In this document: one piece after another, positions 1 through 8,637 of the stretch
How the letters are laid out: the number at the start of each line of letters is the position of its first letter
Position numbering within the stretch: position 1 is the stretch's first letter
Assembly (NCBI RefSeq): GCF_013602415.1
Contig: NZ_WPAG02000002.1
Location: forward strand, 3,971,480-4,035,479
DNA: 64,000 bases
Origin: Rhodococcus sp. B50
GTDB taxonomy: Bacteria; Actinomycetota; Actinomycetes; Mycobacteriales; Mycobacteriaceae
Direction of reading: 5' to 3'
Translations under genes and position numbers: made by a program
Notes under the pieces: generated by a model
What the model was told of the DNA's origin: nothing
Database searches by the model: none
What the model saw: only the letters and a program-made list of their open reading frames with translations

Positions 1-99
1 GTAATCGGTGCCGAAGCGGGTCGCGGGTGTCGCGAAGGTGGGTTCCCACGACAGTTCGGTGATCTTCGCATGCGCCTTGGTAAGGCTCTGCCTGCTCAA
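1..99 (-). CDS. prmA: Propane monooxygenase-type diiron hydroxylase large subunit, N-terminal fragment
   Basis: Only the first 33 codons are in the window, read leftward from a TTG start at 99; the gene continues past base 1. A textbook AGGAGG ribosome site lies at 106-111, six bases before the TTG. The peptide begins LSRQSLTKAHAKITELSWEP and continues to FGTDY, which I recognise from memory as the N-terminus of the PrmA/MimA large subunit of soluble propane 2-monooxygenases in Rhodococcus and Mycolicibacterium. That enzyme family hydroxylates propane and other small substrates with a diiron centre, together with a reductase, a small hydroxylase subunit and a coupling protein. The metal ligands lie outside the window, so the substrate cannot be judged. 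The divergent MimR-like activator at 287 fits: MimR is required for mimABCD expression in mycobacteria. A phenol or related diiron hydroxylase is the alternative. Confidence 0.72.
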   Translation of the reverse strand, partial: MSRQSLTKAHAKITELSWEPTFATPATRFGTDY

Positions 100-182
100 T
101 GTGTGCCTCCTGGATCGGGAGCCGGCTGCTGCCGGCCGTGGGAGATCGGGGGTGATGCCGATACAACCGCGTAGGAAACACA

Positions 183-204
183 CAATCTGTCTCAATGTGA
201 GACG
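183..204. promoter_or_regulatory. Palindromic operator candidate between prmA and its activator
   Basis: The core GTCTCA-ATG-TGAGAC (189-203) has perfect six-base arms. It sits in the 187-base gap between the leftward prmA-like gene (start 99) and the rightward activator gene (start 287). The 12-mer CAATCTGTCTCA at 183-194 recurs exactly at 20211-20222, in front of the carotenoid oxygenase gene, also paired with an inverted TGAGACA. This is a plausible binding site for the adjacent GAF/Fis-HTH activator, whose family binds inverted repeats. No clear -10/-35 pair was assigned in the gap. Confidence 0.5.
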
Positions 205-286
205 CGGATCACAGTTTGAAGCGTTACAGTGACGATCGAACAATCCGAACAGCGATCCGTGGCGACCGACAATCGGGAGATCGACG

Positions 287-2098
287 GTGAGTGCACACAG
301 GCCGGGCGCTGCGTCGAAGCACGCAGCGCCCTCTGACGAACTCGGAGGTAGTGCGATCGGATCAGGCGACGGTGGGCGGATGCGGAACTGGTTGCGCGTG
401 TCCTGGCTCCGGTCGGCGCAGGCGAACGTCGATACCGACCAGCCGGGCGCCGACTACATCGACCCGGATTCGGTGGACACGGTGCTCACACGTGCCGCTG
501 CGCCGGTGCTCGACGCGATGGCGCAGGAGATCGAGAGCGAACCGGTCTCACTCATTCTCACCGACGCGTCGGGAACCGTGCTGCGCCGACGCCTCGGGGA
601 CATCGGTCTCGCCGCTGCCCTCGACAGTGTTCACCTCGCCCCCGGGTTCCGGTACGCGGAGACGAACGTCGGAACGAACGGCATCGGAACGTCACTCGAG
701 GTGGGCGCCCCCCTGCTCATCCGCGGGGACGAGCACTACAACGGACGTCTGCGGCGATTCTCGTGCGCGGGTGCTCCGGTGACCCACCCCGTGACCGGAG
801 CCGTGCTCGGCGCCGTCGACCTGACCACGCTGGCCGAGAACACCAATGCACTGTTGCTGTCGTTCGCGAAGATGGTCGCGCAACGTATCCGGGAACAGAT
901 CCTCGAAGAGGCCGGCGAACTCGACAGGGCGCTGCTGCGCGACTACCACCTGGCCTGTCAGCATTCGGGGCGGCCCGTCATCGCCATCGGCGACGAAGTG
1001 CTCATGATCAACGACCTCACACACCGCGTGTTCGATTCGCGCGACCAGGCCGCGATCATCGACCGCACCCGCGACTCGCGGGGCCGGTCCGAGCCGTTCA
1101 CACTCCTCGCCGACCTCCCGAGCGGCGTCACCGCGCGACTGTCGTATCGCCCCACCTTCGTCGACCACAGGCTCGCGGGCGGCATCGTGCACATCAAGGA
1201 GCAGGTGGACGGACGACGAACGCGCTCCGGTGACCGCGATCGGGCACCCGTCCTCCGTTCCGTCGCAGGAACGAGTGCCACCTGGACGCGGACCGTGGAA
1301 GAGATGATCGACGCCTGCGCCCGGGGCGAGTGGATCGTCGTCGACGGTGAGCCCGGCACCGGGAAATCCACGTCGGTTCGGGCGGTACACGAATACTCCC
1401 GGAACGGACACGAGCTCGTCTGCGTGGACGCCTCGACGTCGAGCACCGACGAGATCGTCGAGCGGGTCGCTACGGCCGTGGAGGACGGTTCGGATCTCCT
1501 GATCCATCGTGTCCACAGCCTCGACGAGGACACGCTCGATGCCGTGAGCGATCTCCTGCTCGACGTGTCGTCGAACTCCGCTGCGGACGACTCCTGGGTG
1601 GCGGTCACGATGCACTCGGCCCAGGGCCTGCCCGACACTCACCCGTTGCTGCGCTTGTTCCCGAAGACGGTGCAGGTGCCACCGCTGCGCCATCACATCG
1701 AGGACCTCCCAGAGCTGTCCCGATACTTGCTCGACGGCATGGGCGCTGCGAATCTGACGTTGTCCCGTGCCGCGGCGAACCAGCTCGCACGAGTCTCGTG
1801 GTCCGGCAACGTGGCACACCTGAAATCGGTGCTCGAGGACATCTGCAGGCGCCGGCGGTCCGGAACGATCGAACTCGACGACCTGCCCGCGGAGTGCCGG
1901 TCGACCACCCGCCGCCGTCTGACGAGACTCGAGTCGCTCGAACGCGACGCGGTCGTCGAAGCCCTCGCGCTCCACAACGGCGACAAGGTGGCCGCGGCAA
2001 AGGCACTCGGGATGTCGCGCGCGACGATCTATCGGAAGATCCGTGAGTACGGGATCGAATACAGAGCAAGATCGGTCAGGTCTCGCGACCACTCGTGA
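287..2098 (+). CDS. MimR/AcoR-like transcriptional activator (GAF, degenerate AAA+, Fis-type HTH)
   Basis: The 603-residue protein is probably the activator of the divergent diiron monooxygenase genes. In order it has an N-terminal segment with the family signature LRVSWLRS near residue 36, a GAF-like ligand-sensing domain (about 60-210), a P-loop ATPase domain with Walker A GEPGTGKST (354-362), and a C-terminal Fis-type helix-turn-helix (about 555-592) ending in ALGMSRATIYRKI. It looks like a sigma-54 enhancer-binding protein, but I see no GAFTGA loop after the Walker motifs. This agrees with the absence of RpoN from actinobacteria, so it must work through another sigma factor. The GTG at 287 gives the longest form; an ATG at 379 is possible because the conserved part begins just after it. 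A palindrome at 183-204 is the likely target. Exact inducer unknown. Confidence 0.8.
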   Translation: MSAHRPGAASKHAAPSDELGGSAIGSGDGGRMRNWLRVSWLRSAQANVDTDQPGADYIDPDSVDTVLTRAAAPVLDAMAQEIESEPVSLILTDASGTVLRRRLGDIGLAAALDSVHLAPGFRYAETNVGTNGIGTSLEVGAPLLIRGDEHYNGRLRRFSCAGAPVTHPVTGAVLGAVDLTTLAENTNALLLSFAKMVAQRIREQILEEAGELDRALLRDYHLACQHSGRPVIAIGDEVLMINDLTHRVFDSRDQAAIIDRTRDSRGRSEPFTLLADLPSGVTARLSYRPTFVDHRLAGGIVHIKEQVDGRRTRSGDRDRAPVLRSVAGTSATWTRTVEEMIDACARGEWIVVDGEPGTGKSTSVRAVHEYSRNGHELVCVDASTSSTDEIVERVATAVEDGSDLLIHRVHSLDEDTLDAVSDLLLDVSSNSAADDSWVAVTMHSAQGLPDTHPLLRLFPKTVQVPPLRHHIEDLPELSRYLLDGMGAANLTLSRAAANQLARVSWSGNVAHLKSVLEDICRRRRSGTIELDDLPAECRSTTRRRLTRLESLERDAVVEALALHNGDKVAAAKALGMSRATIYRKIREYGIEYRARSVRSRDHS

Positions 2099-2113
2099 TG
2101 CGAGCATGACGGC

Positions 2114-2635
2114 ATGCGCGAAACTACCGACGAGCTCGGCGAACTCCAGACCCTCCTCGACGCGTCACTGTCCCGGTCCACCGGGCATCTGCGGTCGATC
2201 ATCGACCGGCAGAGCACTGCAACCGCACAACAACTCGTCGAGGTGCTCACGGGCATGTGTGTACTCACGCTGGCGACGGTCACCGCCACCGGTGAACCAC
2301 GGATCAGCGGCGTGGACGGCCACTTCCTGCACGGGAAATGGCATTTCGGTACGGCCCGCAGTGCCGCCAAGGCCCGGCATCTCGCTGCTCGTCCCGCCGC
2401 CGGCGTGGCCCACATGCGCGGGGAGGACCTGGGGGTGTTCACCCACGGGAGGGTGGAGATCCTCAACCCGCAACACGGTGCGCCGGCCGACGACTGGCCG
2501 GAACTGCTCGCGTACTTCAAGTCCTTCTACGGTGCGGATGCGTTCGACTGGGACAACGATGTGGTCTACTACCGCCTGCACCCCGGGTGGACGACCGTCT
2601 ACGCGCCCGATATCGCGAAGCTCGTCGGCGGGTGA
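2114..2635 (+). CDS. Pyridoxamine 5'-phosphate oxidase-fold (PPOX) family protein
   Basis: This 173-residue protein has the split-barrel flavin-binding pattern: a beta-rich core LTLATVTATGEPRISGVDGHFL at about residues 51-72, followed by a strand with HFGTARSAAKARHL, where basic residues usually bind FMN or F420 phosphate. Members reduce or oxidise small substrates with FMN, F420 or haem, but the individual substrate cannot be read from sequence. It starts 15 bases after the activator stop and reads in the same direction, so it may be co-transcribed with it. It is convergent with the Ter operon end at 2657, with about 20 bases between them and no obvious hairpin terminator. Confidence 0.7.
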   Translation: MRETTDELGELQTLLDASLSRSTGHLRSIIDRQSTATAQQLVEVLTGMCVLTLATVTATGEPRISGVDGHFLHGKWHFGTARSAAKARHLAARPAAGVAHMRGEDLGVFTHGRVEILNPQHGAPADDWPELLAYFKSFYGADAFDWDNDVVYYRLHPGWTTVYAPDIAKLVGG

Positions 2636-2656
2636 CGATCGAGCCGTCCGAGTCGA

Positions 2657-4150
2657 TCAGTCCTGCAGCGAGTTCCCACCCAGCACACCGCGAAGGTGTT
2701 CGGTCTCTGCGGGCAGCCTGTCGGGTGTGAAGGCCCAACGGCCGCCCGTCCACGGATCGGTCAGCTGTTCGTCCGCAGGCAGGTGCTGGGCCGCGCCTCG
2801 AAGGATCTGCACGACCGGATCGTCGTCGTCGTCCGGTGGATCGCCTGCGAAGACCATCGAGATACGGCCGTTACCACCGGCTCTCGTGATCCGGACGATC
2901 TGCACGAGGTCGTCGTGGTCGTAGCCGTACGGGAATCCGGCGAGGACGACGAGCGCCGGTGAGGTCGGCGTGCTCCCGTCGACCTGCTGTGCGAGCGCGT
3001 CCAGATCCGCGGCATCGGCCAGGCCCCGGAGTTTCGCCGGGACCTGTGCTCGGTCGTGAACGGGTGGTCCGGCGAACCTCGCTGCGGTGAGCGCTTCCAG
3101 TTCGGGCAGGGTCCGTCCGGGGTCGACGAGATGCACCAGCGTGCCCAGCTGTGCGGCGAGCAGTCTCACGACCAGGGACGAGACGACGGGACCGAGTTCG
3201 GCGGGTTCGCCCTCGATCCACAGCGGACGCAGCAGCGGTGCCGGCAGACACAGCGGAATGCGCAACGGCCCGTGATCTGCTGCCACTTCACCCACGCGCA
3301 CACCGTCACTCGGCGTGGATGATCGGATCCAGGCGGGGGAGGTCCAGGACGCGAGTGCGGGTGGCAGGGTCGCGTCGACGGTGAGCAGTTCCGCGGCGAG
3401 CACTGCACTGTCGTTCCGGTAGCGTGTTTCGGCGACCTCCACGAGTTCGTCGTAGCGTTGTTGCGCACGCTGTCTCGACTGTTCGGCCTCGAGGCCGGTA
3501 CGGCGGGCGGGGTCGGCTACTGCCGCCGAGAGCTCGTCGTCGAGTCGCAGCCGGGCGAACTCGAGGCTGGACGTGCATGCGGCCGCCGAACGCGCGGCGT
3601 CCTCGAAGATCCGCCACAACAATTCGAGCGGTGGGAGTCCGACAGCCGGAGCGGGCACCGTTTCCGAGTCGGAGATCTCCGCCGAATCGTCGACGTCGAC
3701 TCCGTGCGCGGTGAACATCTCGACGAGTCCGCCGGTGTAACCCTGGCCGAGGGCGCGCACCTTCCACACGTCGTTACGACGGTAGATCTCCCAGCACAGC
3801 AAAGCCGTCTCGCTACCGGCCGCCGGTTCCACGTGAAACGTCGCGAGTGAGGTGCCCGCCGCATCGGACAAAGAGGTCGACACCGCAGCGGGGCGTTCGC
3901 AGCCGACCGCGCACAGCACACGTGCGCCGCGGCGGACAGCGCCGACGTCGACGACGATCACCTCGCCCTCGAGCCGGACGCCTGCCGTCCTCGGTTGGTT
4001 GTAGAACACGACGTCGTCGGAGGAAGCGACCCGCAGGCGGTCGTCCACGACGAATGCGCACACGTCCAGCGGGACGGCGGCGGACGCCGTGAAACGGACC
4101 GTGCGGATCGCCAGCGGAGCATTCTGCCCTGCCGTGAAGCGCTCGCCCAT
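2657..4150 (-). CDS. TerD-domain protein fused to a degenerate FtsK/HerA-like domain
   Basis: The last gene of the leftward Ter operon encodes 497 residues. The start is the ATG at 4150, inside the upstream gene's last codons (upstream stop at 4155-4157), so the two overlap slightly and are likely translationally coupled; longer in-frame starts would only extend into the neighbour. The N-terminal half (about 1-165) is a TerD-like sandwich with VFYNQP, CWEIYRR and WKVRALGQGYTGGL, but without the acidic Ca-binding cluster of classical TerD. The middle (about 200-270) is helical. The C-terminal part (about 300-490) has alternating strand/helix patterns such as RPLWIEGEPAELGPVVSSLV, ALVVLAGFPYG and GRISMVFAG, resembling an FtsK/HerA P-loop domain whose Walker A lysine is gone. 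Probably a scaffold or DNA/membrane adaptor rather than an active ATPase; that last point is inference. Confidence 0.72.
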   Translation of the reverse strand: MGERFTAGQNAPLAIRTVRFTASAAVPLDVCAFVVDDRLRVASSDDVVFYNQPRTAGVRLEGEVIVVDVGAVRRGARVLCAVGCERPAAVSTSLSDAAGTSLATFHVEPAAGSETALLCWEIYRRNDVWKVRALGQGYTGGLVEMFTAHGVDVDDSAEISDSETVPAPAVGLPPLELLWRIFEDAARSAAACTSSLEFARLRLDDELSAAVADPARRTGLEAEQSRQRAQQRYDELVEVAETRYRNDSAVLAAELLTVDATLPPALASWTSPAWIRSSTPSDGVRVGEVAADHGPLRIPLCLPAPLLRPLWIEGEPAELGPVVSSLVVRLLAAQLGTLVHLVDPGRTLPELEALTAARFAGPPVHDRAQVPAKLRGLADAADLDALAQQVDGSTPTSPALVVLAGFPYGYDHDDLVQIVRITRAGGNGRISMVFAGDPPDDDDDPVVQILRGAAQHLPADEQLTDPWTGGRWAFTPDRLPAETEHLRGVLGGNSLQD

Positions 4151-4154
4151 CGGG

Positions 4155-5354
4155 CTACGAGGCCAGGAACCGGCCCAGTTGCGGCGCGGCCTCACCGGGA
4201 TGCTTCGCCTGCATGCCCTCACCGATGGCCTGCAGTTTCCATTCGCTGCCCTGGCGGTAGACCTTCGCCATCACCATGCCCGTGAACGGCATGCCGCCCT
4301 GCAGCGTGTAGCGCGCGAGCTCGGTATTGATCGTGCCGTCGACGAGTCGGCAGAACGCGTTCTGCACCTGCTCGAAAGTGTGGCCCTTGTAGGAGGTCAC
4401 GATGAACATCACCGTCGTGACATGGGCGGGAACACGGGTGAGGTCGACGAGCATGACCTCGTCGTCGCCCTCACCCGCACCGGTGAGATTGTCGCCCTCG
4501 TGCTGGACCGATCCGTCCTTCGAGCGCAACTGGCCGTAGTACACGACGTCGGCGATCTGGTTGTCGGCGAACAGCACCGCCGACGCGTCGAGGTCGATGT
4601 CGGCGGAGCGATTCCCGAACAGGCCGCGCTTCTCGACCGGATCCCAGCCGAGACCCATGCGCAGGAAGGTCAGCGCGACGCCGCCGTCCTTGCGGAGGGT
4701 GACCTTCTGGCCCTTCACCAGGCTCACGGGACGATTCTTCGTGAGGCTGACCTCCGCCGGCTGTGCCGGCTGGGCCGGTTGCGCGGGAGGGCTCGGTTGG
4801 ACCGGCGGAGCAGACGGCTGCGGTGCCGCAGCAGCCGGTTGAGCCGGAGCGTCGTCGACGCTGACGCCGTGGTCGGTCACCAACGCTGCGAATCCGCCCG
4901 CATATCCCTGCCCCACGGCGCGGACCTTCCAGGCGCCCTGACGTCGGTACAGTTCCAGCGCGATGACGATGGATTCGCTGCTCAGCCCGTCGATCCGGTA
5001 CTCGTACAGCACGGTTCCGCTGCTGTCGGACACCCGCGCGGTGGGCGACGCGAACCGGCCGAAGTTGCTCGACGGGTCGTCGAGGGTGATCACGGCGCGC
5101 ACCTGATCGATGTCGGCGGGGACCTGCGCGAGCGACACGGCGAGCGACGCGGCCTGACCGGGCGCCCCGGAGACGAGGCGCACGCCCGGCCCCGTCGGCT
5201 GGTTGAAGAAGACGAAGTCGGCGTCCGAGCGCACCTTGCCGTCGGCCTTGACGAGTAGTGCGGACAGATCGGCAGGGGTGGTCAGCTCGAGCGAGACGAC
5301 GACGTCGGACGCGGTGAGCGGTCCGTTCTGACCCTTGGAGAGCGGAGTCGGCAA
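4155..5354 (-). CDS. Double TerD-domain protein with Pro/Ala/Gln-rich linker
   Basis: A tandem TerD protein of 399 residues. I place the start at the TTG at 5354 because GAGGA (5363-5367) lies eight bases upstream; a GTG at 5369 overlaps that site and is the alternative. The first domain (about 1-170) is a divergent TerD fold (FVFFNQP, ALELYRR, WKVRAVGQGYAGGF) without the acidic Ca-site residues. A low-complexity linker (about 173-205) is made of repeated PAQPA/PQPSAPP units. The second domain (about 205-395) is canonical: GLGWDP, DIDLDASA, GDNLTGAGEGDDE, then YKGHTFEQVQNAF. The Asp/Glu-rich motifs match known TerD calcium ligands. TerD-family proteins act in resistance to tellurite, oxidative and phage-type stress, probably at the inner membrane with TerC. 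It lies between the HAD gene and the TerD-FtsK-like gene, which it overlaps. Confidence 0.85.
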   Translation of the reverse strand: MPTPLSKGQNGPLTASDVVVSLELTTPADLSALLVKADGKVRSDADFVFFNQPTGPGVRLVSGAPGQAASLAVSLAQVPADIDQVRAVITLDDPSSNFGRFASPTARVSDSSGTVLYEYRIDGLSSESIVIALELYRRQGAWKVRAVGQGYAGGFAALVTDHGVSVDDAPAQPAAAAPQPSAPPVQPSPPAQPAQPAQPAEVSLTKNRPVSLVKGQKVTLRKDGGVALTFLRMGLGWDPVEKRGLFGNRSADIDLDASAVLFADNQIADVVYYGQLRSKDGSVQHEGDNLTGAGEGDDEVMLVDLTRVPAHVTTVMFIVTSYKGHTFEQVQNAFCRLVDGTINTELARYTLQGGMPFTGMVMAKVYRQGSEWKLQAIGEGMQAKHPGEAAPQLGRFLAS

Positions 5355-5396
5355 GAGATGTGTCCTCACTGTGTCGGTGGCCGGGCGCCTTCTACT

Positions 5397-6242
5397 CTAC
5401 GAAGGGGCCGGAAGACGAGCGGATCGGGCGAACCAGGCGAGGATCTCCTCCCCGGCCGTGACGCCCGCAGCGCCGGTCACCGACACGGTCGGGTGGCGCC
5501 AGTCCATCAGTTCCAGTTCGCCGTGACGAGGCCGGATCGCGGCATCCGCGGCCTTGAGCATCTCCGCGTCGAGTGCGCCGTCGCCCGCGGCCAAGACGGG
5601 CGCGCCGTCCGTGAGAACTCCCCGATCGCGGAGCCTGCGGTGCACCTCCGCCACCGCGCGGCTCTTGCACACGCTGTTCGGCATCGTGTAGATCTTGCGG
5701 CCCTGCTGTGAAGCGTTCCAGCCCCGCGTCGAACACCAGTCGTGCCAGTCGTCGAGGAATCCGGCAGGTTGCGCTGCGACGTCGACGACGAGATAGCAGA
5801 ACAACTCGTCGGCGATGCGGAACTTCGACACCCAGTCCTCGGAGATACGACTGCGCAGTTCGGTCGTGATCTCGTCGAGGCTCGCGCCCCCCTCACGTAC
5901 CGCTGCCTCCACGCTCCGGCGCCAGTGGGGGTCGAGATGTCCGTCCTCGAGGATCGACCCTCCGTTGCTCGCGATGGCGTACCGCCACGGACCGCCGGGG
6001 AGGTCGATGCGGCGGAACTGTTCGGGTGTGCGCGTGGTGGTCGGTACCACCGCCGCGTCATCGGCGAGGGCGCGAAGTTGTTGTGCTGCAGCGCCGGTAA
6101 CGTACGACAGTGGTGCGCCCTCGTAGTACTCGACACACAGCAGGTCCTGCGTGGCGAACTGGTCGCCGGTCATCGCGGCGCGCGAATAGATGAGCGTGCG
6201 GTCGAGGTCGGTGGCGACCAGTGCGGGCGCAAGGGTATTCAC
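5397..6242 (-). CDS. HAD-superfamily hydrolase of the Ter biosynthetic module
   Basis: This 281-residue Ter-island HAD has all four HAD motifs: ATDLDRTL near the start (nucleophile Asp and acid/base Asp), TTTR (motif II Thr), a Lys in NSVCKSRAV (motif III) and AAGDGALDAEML (motif IV acids). The cap region between motifs II and III resembles sucrose-phosphatase or Cof-like HADs. The GTG start at 6242 overlaps the TGA of the upstream PRTase/PELOTA gene as GTGA, so translation is coupled. Published analyses of Ter operons place this HAD with two phosphoribosyltransferases and a CitE-like lyase in a predicted pathway to a nucleoside-like metabolite, where it would remove a phosphate. The substrate has not been shown. 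Confidence 0.85.
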   Translation of the reverse strand: MNTLAPALVATDLDRTLIYSRAAMTGDQFATQDLLCVEYYEGAPLSYVTGAAAQQLRALADDAAVVPTTTRTPEQFRRIDLPGGPWRYAIASNGGSILEDGHLDPHWRRSVEAAVREGGASLDEITTELRSRISEDWVSKFRIADELFCYLVVDVAAQPAGFLDDWHDWCSTRGWNASQQGRKIYTMPNSVCKSRAVAEVHRRLRDRGVLTDGAPVLAAGDGALDAEMLKAADAAIRPRHGELELMDWRHPTVSVTGAAGVTAGEEILAWFARSARLPAPS

Positions 6243-7345
6243 GGCAGATCCTTGATCAGTCCCATACAGGAGTAGGCGAGGTCCGGGACCTCCTCGACGG
6301 GAACGTTCCGAGCGGCCGCGAGCATGCGGATGTGGGCGTGCTCGTCGGCGGTGAGGTCGCGCACCAGCACCTTCCAGGGAACGCGGCGCAACAGCACGCG
6401 AGTCGTCTCCCCGACACCGGGTTTGACGAAGTTGACACTCGATATTCCGTACTGGGCCCGTACTCGTTCGACGGACTCCCAGCCGGCCCACGTGGGGGCA
6501 CGGTCGGAATCGAGCACCCTCCGTGCGGCCGATTCGACGTCCCCGCGCGTGTCGAACTCCGCGGTCACGGCGTCCAGCAATTGATTCGACACGTCGTCGG
6601 CAGCCAGTTCGGCGTAGAACTTGGCGCCGTGGAACTCACCGGGACCGATCAACGTGTCGTTGAGGACCGTTCGTGACACCAAGCCGGAGACGGTGGAGTT
6701 CAGGCAGGCCGAGGCGATGAGGAAGTCGTCGCGCGTGCCGTAGGTACGCACGCAGTGGCCGGGGTCCGCGAGCACGGCGAGATCGTCCGACAGGACGGGG
6801 CCACCGCACGCGGCGTATTCGGCGAGGGCGGCGGACAGCTCGCGTGCGATCGCGCCTTTGCCGGTCCAGCCGTCGACGAACACGATGGACTCGGGGTCGT
6901 GTCGCTCGGTGATGTAGTCCAGAGCGGCGGAGTCGATTCCGCGCCCGCGAACGATCGACACCGTGTAGTGCGGCAGCGACAGGCCGTGCTGTCGTAGAGC
7001 CCATCGGCGGATCAGGATGCCGATCGGAGTGCCCGCCCGCGCGAGCGACACGAGGGTCAGGTCCGTCCCGCGTTCGGCGAGAAGCAGTTCGGTGACCGTG
7101 CCCACCGCGTGCGCCAACCGGCCTGCCGTCGTGCCGAGTGCCTTGTCGAACAGTTCGCGATAGGCGGCGTCGGGTTGGTACTCGATCGGCAGGGACTCGG
7201 CGTAGTGAGCGAGACCCGCTTGGATCCGTGCCTCGCGTTCGGCGATGTCCCCCTCGAGGTCGACGTGGGAGAGGTCCTTGAGCAACCACGTCACCTCGTC
7301 GGGTGCGTAGGAGCCGAACTCGGGTCCGGTGAGTGGCACGGTCAT
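6239..7345 (-). CDS. Phosphoribosyltransferase-like protein with C-terminal PELOTA domain (StiP family)
   Basis: A 368-residue protein of the family often labelled cysteine protease StiP, but better described as a PRTase_1 domain followed by a PELOTA-type RNA-binding domain. The N-terminal part carries VSLARAGTPIGILIRRW and the PRPP-loop-like IVFVDGWTGKGAI; the C-terminal 80 residues (from about NFVKPGVGETTRVLL) have the L7Ae/Pelota look. The ATG at 7345 overlaps the TGA of the upstream PRTase gene as ATGA and has GGGAGA just before it. The ORF could open further upstream, but that part is out-of-frame reading of the neighbour. In Ter islands this protein is always beside the second PRTase and HAD, and may attach a ribosyl group or process an RNA-linked intermediate. 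Protease activity is not supported by any motif I can see. Confidence 0.8.
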   Translation of the reverse strand: MTVPLTGPEFGSYAPDEVTWLLKDLSHVDLEGDIAEREARIQAGLAHYAESLPIEYQPDAAYRELFDKALGTTAGRLAHAVGTVTELLLAERGTDLTLVSLARAGTPIGILIRRWALRQHGLSLPHYTVSIVRGRGIDSAALDYITERHDPESIVFVDGWTGKGAIARELSAALAEYAACGGPVLSDDLAVLADPGHCVRTYGTRDDFLIASACLNSTVSGLVSRTVLNDTLIGPGEFHGAKFYAELAADDVSNQLLDAVTAEFDTRGDVESAARRVLDSDRAPTWAGWESVERVRAQYGISSVNFVKPGVGETTRVLLRRVPWKVLVRDLTADEHAHIRMLAAARNVPVEEVPDLAYSCMGLIKDLP

Positions 7346-8637
7346 GAAGTCTCCCTGTGGGTGCGCAGCACCGTCGGATCGGTTGCGGGCACGACCGCGA
7401 CGAGGACGTCCTCGCCGGCCGCGGTGAGTACGTCGAGAACACCTCCCGGTGCGCGGAGGCGGTCGGTGTCGGCAGGCGAATCGATCACGAGGATCAGCTC
7501 GGGCCGGACCTCGGTCGGTGTGGGCCACTGCGCGTTGTAGAGATAACGCGGCACCTCGTTCTCGAACTCGGTGTCGATGTGTTCGGGTGCGGTGAAGCGG
7601 AATCCACGACGCAGGGGATATCCGTCGACGTCCATCACGTAGGCGGGGGATCGGGTCGTGGTCTGGAACCGCGTGGGCGTGCCGCGTTCGGTGAGTGCGT
7701 CCGCCAGCCGGAGCGGCAGGTACATGAGTTCCTCGTGCCCGATGACCACGGCAGGTCGCTGCGCGTCCCGCACCTCCGCGATCGTGTCGGCGAGCGTCGC
7801 CAGAGCCGCGTCGAATCCCTCTGTGTCGGTTCGCAGCATCCCGTGCCGGCCACCGTCCGGCACGTGCGAGGGCCAGGGTGCACGAACGAACCGGACGTCG
7901 CCGCGTCGATCACCCTCGGGATTGAGAGGAGGCTCGGGCAACGACGCGACCCGCGCGACGAGATCGTCGGGCACGACGGAGCGCCCGTTTGCCAGGCTCA
8001 CGTGCTCGATGGTCGCGCCGAGTTCCGCTGCGACCTCGGTCGTCCGAATGCGGTTCTGCTCCGAACGCATGTCGACGAGGGAGGCGAGCACGTACCGATC
8101 GCGAGGGTGGTCGCGGTGCAGTGCGCGGATCGCGTCGAGAGCTGTTGCTCCCGTGGAAATCTCGTCGTCCACGAGAACGAGCGGCGCAGGATTGGCGAAC
8201 AGGGCGCCGGAGGTCGGTTGGAGCAGGTGGAAGGTGGCGTGCGAGTGCCCTTCCTCGAATCCGGTGAGCACCTCCGCTCCGGGAGTGCGCCGCCGTGTCG
8301 AATGCAGGTAGCACGCCGCGGCGAGGGCATCGGCCACGCAGTGGCCCAGACCCGTTGCCGTCTCGGCGAACCCGAGAACGACCGCATCGGACGATGCGTC
8401 GCCCAGCAGATCGGCGACGAGTTCACCGAGGCGGTGACCGGCACCGCGGACCGCCGCGGGCTCGGTGGGGATGTGCTTACCGAGCACCGTGGAGACCAGT
8501 AGGTGTGCTCGACGCGGATTACGTCGCAGTCCCGGCCGGACGAGTTCGGGCACGGTGAATTCGCGCGAGGAGTCGACGTGTTCCAGCGCAAGTCCGAGCT
8601 CTGCTGTGGCCCAGGGAATATCGAACAGTCGGGTCAT
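7342..8637 (-). CDS. Phosphoribosyltransferase with C-terminal TRSP domain
   Basis: A 431-residue protein of the Ter-associated PRTase_2/TRSP family. The PRPP-binding signature LVLVDDEISTGAT lies around residues 155-167, within the typical PRTase fold that starts with a hood-like segment (VLGKHIPTEPAAV). The C-terminal third, from about residue 270, is the TRSP-type domain with VVIGHEELMYLPLRLADAL and a region ending in LILVIDSPADT. Its ATG at 8637 overlaps the stop of the CitE-like gene, and its own stop overlaps the next start, so it is an internal member of a tightly coupled operon. Predicted role: transfer of phosphoribose from PRPP onto an unknown base or acceptor in the nucleoside-like metabolite pathway proposed for Ter systems. 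Confidence 0.85.
   Translation of the reverse strand: MTRLFDIPWATAELGLALEHVDSSREFTVPELVRPGLRRNPRRAHLLVSTVLGKHIPTEPAAVRGAGHRLGELVADLLGDASSDAVVLGFAETATGLGHCVADALAAACYLHSTRRRTPGAEVLTGFEEGHSHATFHLLQPTSGALFANPAPLVLVDDEISTGATALDAIRALHRDHPRDRYVLASLVDMRSEQNRIRTTEVAAELGATIEHVSLANGRSVVPDDLVARVASLPEPPLNPEGDRRGDVRFVRAPWPSHVPDGGRHGMLRTDTEGFDAALATLADTIAEVRDAQRPAVVIGHEELMYLPLRLADALTERGTPTRFQTTTRSPAYVMDVDGYPLRRGFRFTAPEHIDTEFENEVPRYLYNAQWPTPTEVRPELILVIDSPADTDRLRAPGGVLDVLTAAGEDVLVAVVPATDPTVLRTHRETS

Noticed and set aside
8..232. 74-codon plus-strand frame at the left edge
   Set aside because: It overlaps the prmA-like start, its ribosome site and the operator; the leftward reading is a recognisable N-terminus with AGGAGG before it.
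692..2107. Long open frame antisense to the MimR-like activator gene
   Set aside because: It is the complement frame of a strongly supported gene in high-GC DNA; its translation is rich in Arg, Gly and Val, with no recognisable motif.
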